This document shows positions 4,504 through 5,104 of a stretch of DNA of 5,104 nt, in pieces. A program made the position numbers and the translations under genes. The DNA comes from Clostridia bacterium (lineage in GTDB: Bacteria; Bacillota; Clostridia; Christensenellales; Aristaeellaceae): positions 1 through 5,104 of the forward strand of contig JAFWBZ010000006.1 in the NCBI GenBank assembly GCA_017537105.1, in the 5' to 3' direction. Below the pieces are notes generated by a model that was not told where the DNA came from, searched no databases, and saw nothing but the letters and a program-made list of their open reading frames with translations. How positions within the stretch are numbered: position 1 is the stretch's first letter; every line of letters begins with the position of its first letter.

Positions 4504-5104
4504 GGTGGTGCTGTCCTTGTAGACGCTCATGGTGGGCGTCTTGCCGATCACGATGCCGGCGCCGAACCACTGATCCAGTCGAATCTCGTAGGCGAGATCG
4601 TCGATGTTGGTGGACTCGGTGGACTGCACGTCGCCCTCAAACACGACCTTCAGCGGGCGCATGTCCGCGGAGGCGGCAGAGGGAAGGATGTACAGGCGCT
4701 TCTCGTCGATGACGGGAGTCACATTGTCGGCCTTGTAGGGATTGATCAGGTTGATAACCTTCGCGCCGTAATAGGTGCCGATCAGGCCGGTGCGGTTGAG
4801 CTCCTCGATGATGGAAGGCGCATACTGCTGGGTAGCGGTGGCGGCGGTAAAGCCGGTCTGCTCCGCCAGCTTGCTGACGACGTAGATGTCGCCCAGGAGG
4901 GTGACTGCGCCGGTGCGCATCCAGTGCTGGATCATGGGATTCAGCACGCTCTTCACGATGCCTGCGCCGGTACCGTAGAAGGGCGTGGCCCAGTTGTCGG
5001 AAGCGCCGTGCAGCACGCTCTGGATGTACTCGATCTCCTTCGCGGACATTTCCAGCGAGGCGTCGCGGATCAGGTCGGCCATCTGGACGCGGCCGGTGCG
5101 CAGC
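4501..5104 (-). CDS. Major capsid protein, C-terminal part (partial)
   Basis: The last 200 residues of a larger protein; the frame is open to the window edge, so the 5' end lies beyond it. Features that fit an HK97-fold major capsid protein are the P-domain-like SAKEIEYIQSVLHGASDNW stretch, TYYGAKVINLINPYKADNVT (the 'YYG..V' strand), VIDEKRLYILPSAASADMRP, and the closing RLDQWFGAGIVIGKTPTMSV, typical of the capsid C-terminal A-domain strand and tail. The residues before the internal ATG at 5082 (LRTGRVQ) are in frame, so that ATG is not the true start. It ends with two TGA codons in tandem (4503-4498). It carries no TAG in the visible part. It is followed by a hairpin and by capsid-adjacent, connector and closure genes in the usual order. 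Confidence 0.8.
   Translation of the reverse strand, partial: LRTGRVQMADLIRDASLEMSAKEIEYIQSVLHGASDNWATPFYGTGAGIVKSVLNPMIQHWMRTGAVTLLGDIYVVSKLAEQTGFTAATATQQYAPSIIEELNRTGLIGTYYGAKVINLINPYKADNVTPVIDEKRLYILPSAASADMRPLKVVFEGDVQSTESTNIDDLAYEIRLDQWFGAGIVIGKTPTMSVYKDSTT

Overview
This window is part of the head-to-tail morphogenesis module of a tailed double-stranded DNA bacteriophage or prophage, almost certainly one infecting a Bacillota (Clostridia-like) gut bacterium. The support is the strong Shine-Dalgarno sequences (AAGGAGG, GGAGGTGAT), the protein types, and the moderately high GC of the structural genes (several sampled lines are 57-68%). The structural genes are all on the minus strand, so the operon reads from right to left.

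In transcription order: the C-terminal part of the major capsid protein (5104-4501, cut by the window edge); a perfect 11-bp hairpin; a 140-aa capsid-adjacent protein (4449-4027); a gp6-like head-tail connector (4009-3620); a head-closure-like protein starting at TTG (3608-2916); a gp10-like neck protein candidate (2919-2362); a tail terminator/completion protein (2365-1892); and, after an interruption, the major tail protein (887-48), followed by a 10-bp hairpin. This is the textbook order capsid - adaptor - closure - neck - tail completion - tail tube. Most junctions overlap (ATGA) or place the ribosome binding site on the preceding stop.

The most notable feature is that three of these genes contain an in-frame TAG: codon 45 of the major tail protein (753-755), codon 25 of the tail completion protein (2291-2293) and codon 9 of the head-closure protein (3582-3584). 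Each lies between a well-placed start with a Shine-Dalgarno sequence and a long intact remainder in the same frame. No in-frame TAA, TGA or frameshift was found, and none of the eight minus-strand genes ends in TAG (six TGA, two TAA). This is the pattern expected of amber (TAG) recoding or suppression, known from some gut phages (NCBI code 15, TAG read as glutamine). The amino acid inserted cannot be read from this window.

The interruption (about 903-1887) is a divergent pair that looks like a moron: a 114-aa XRE-family regulator on the plus strand and a 164-aa SLOG/DUF1273 (YpsA-like) protein on the minus strand. They share an AT-rich control region with a TTGAAT-17-TATAAT promoter and an operator-like inverted repeat. 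The XRE gene ends in TAG and is the only gene here to do so; the SLOG gene has no internal TAG. Both are therefore readable in the standard code, whereas three late structural genes are not. I infer that TAG may gate late protein synthesis, blocking it in the lysogen or early infection until a suppressor tRNA is made. This is a hypothesis; the tRNA would lie outside the window.
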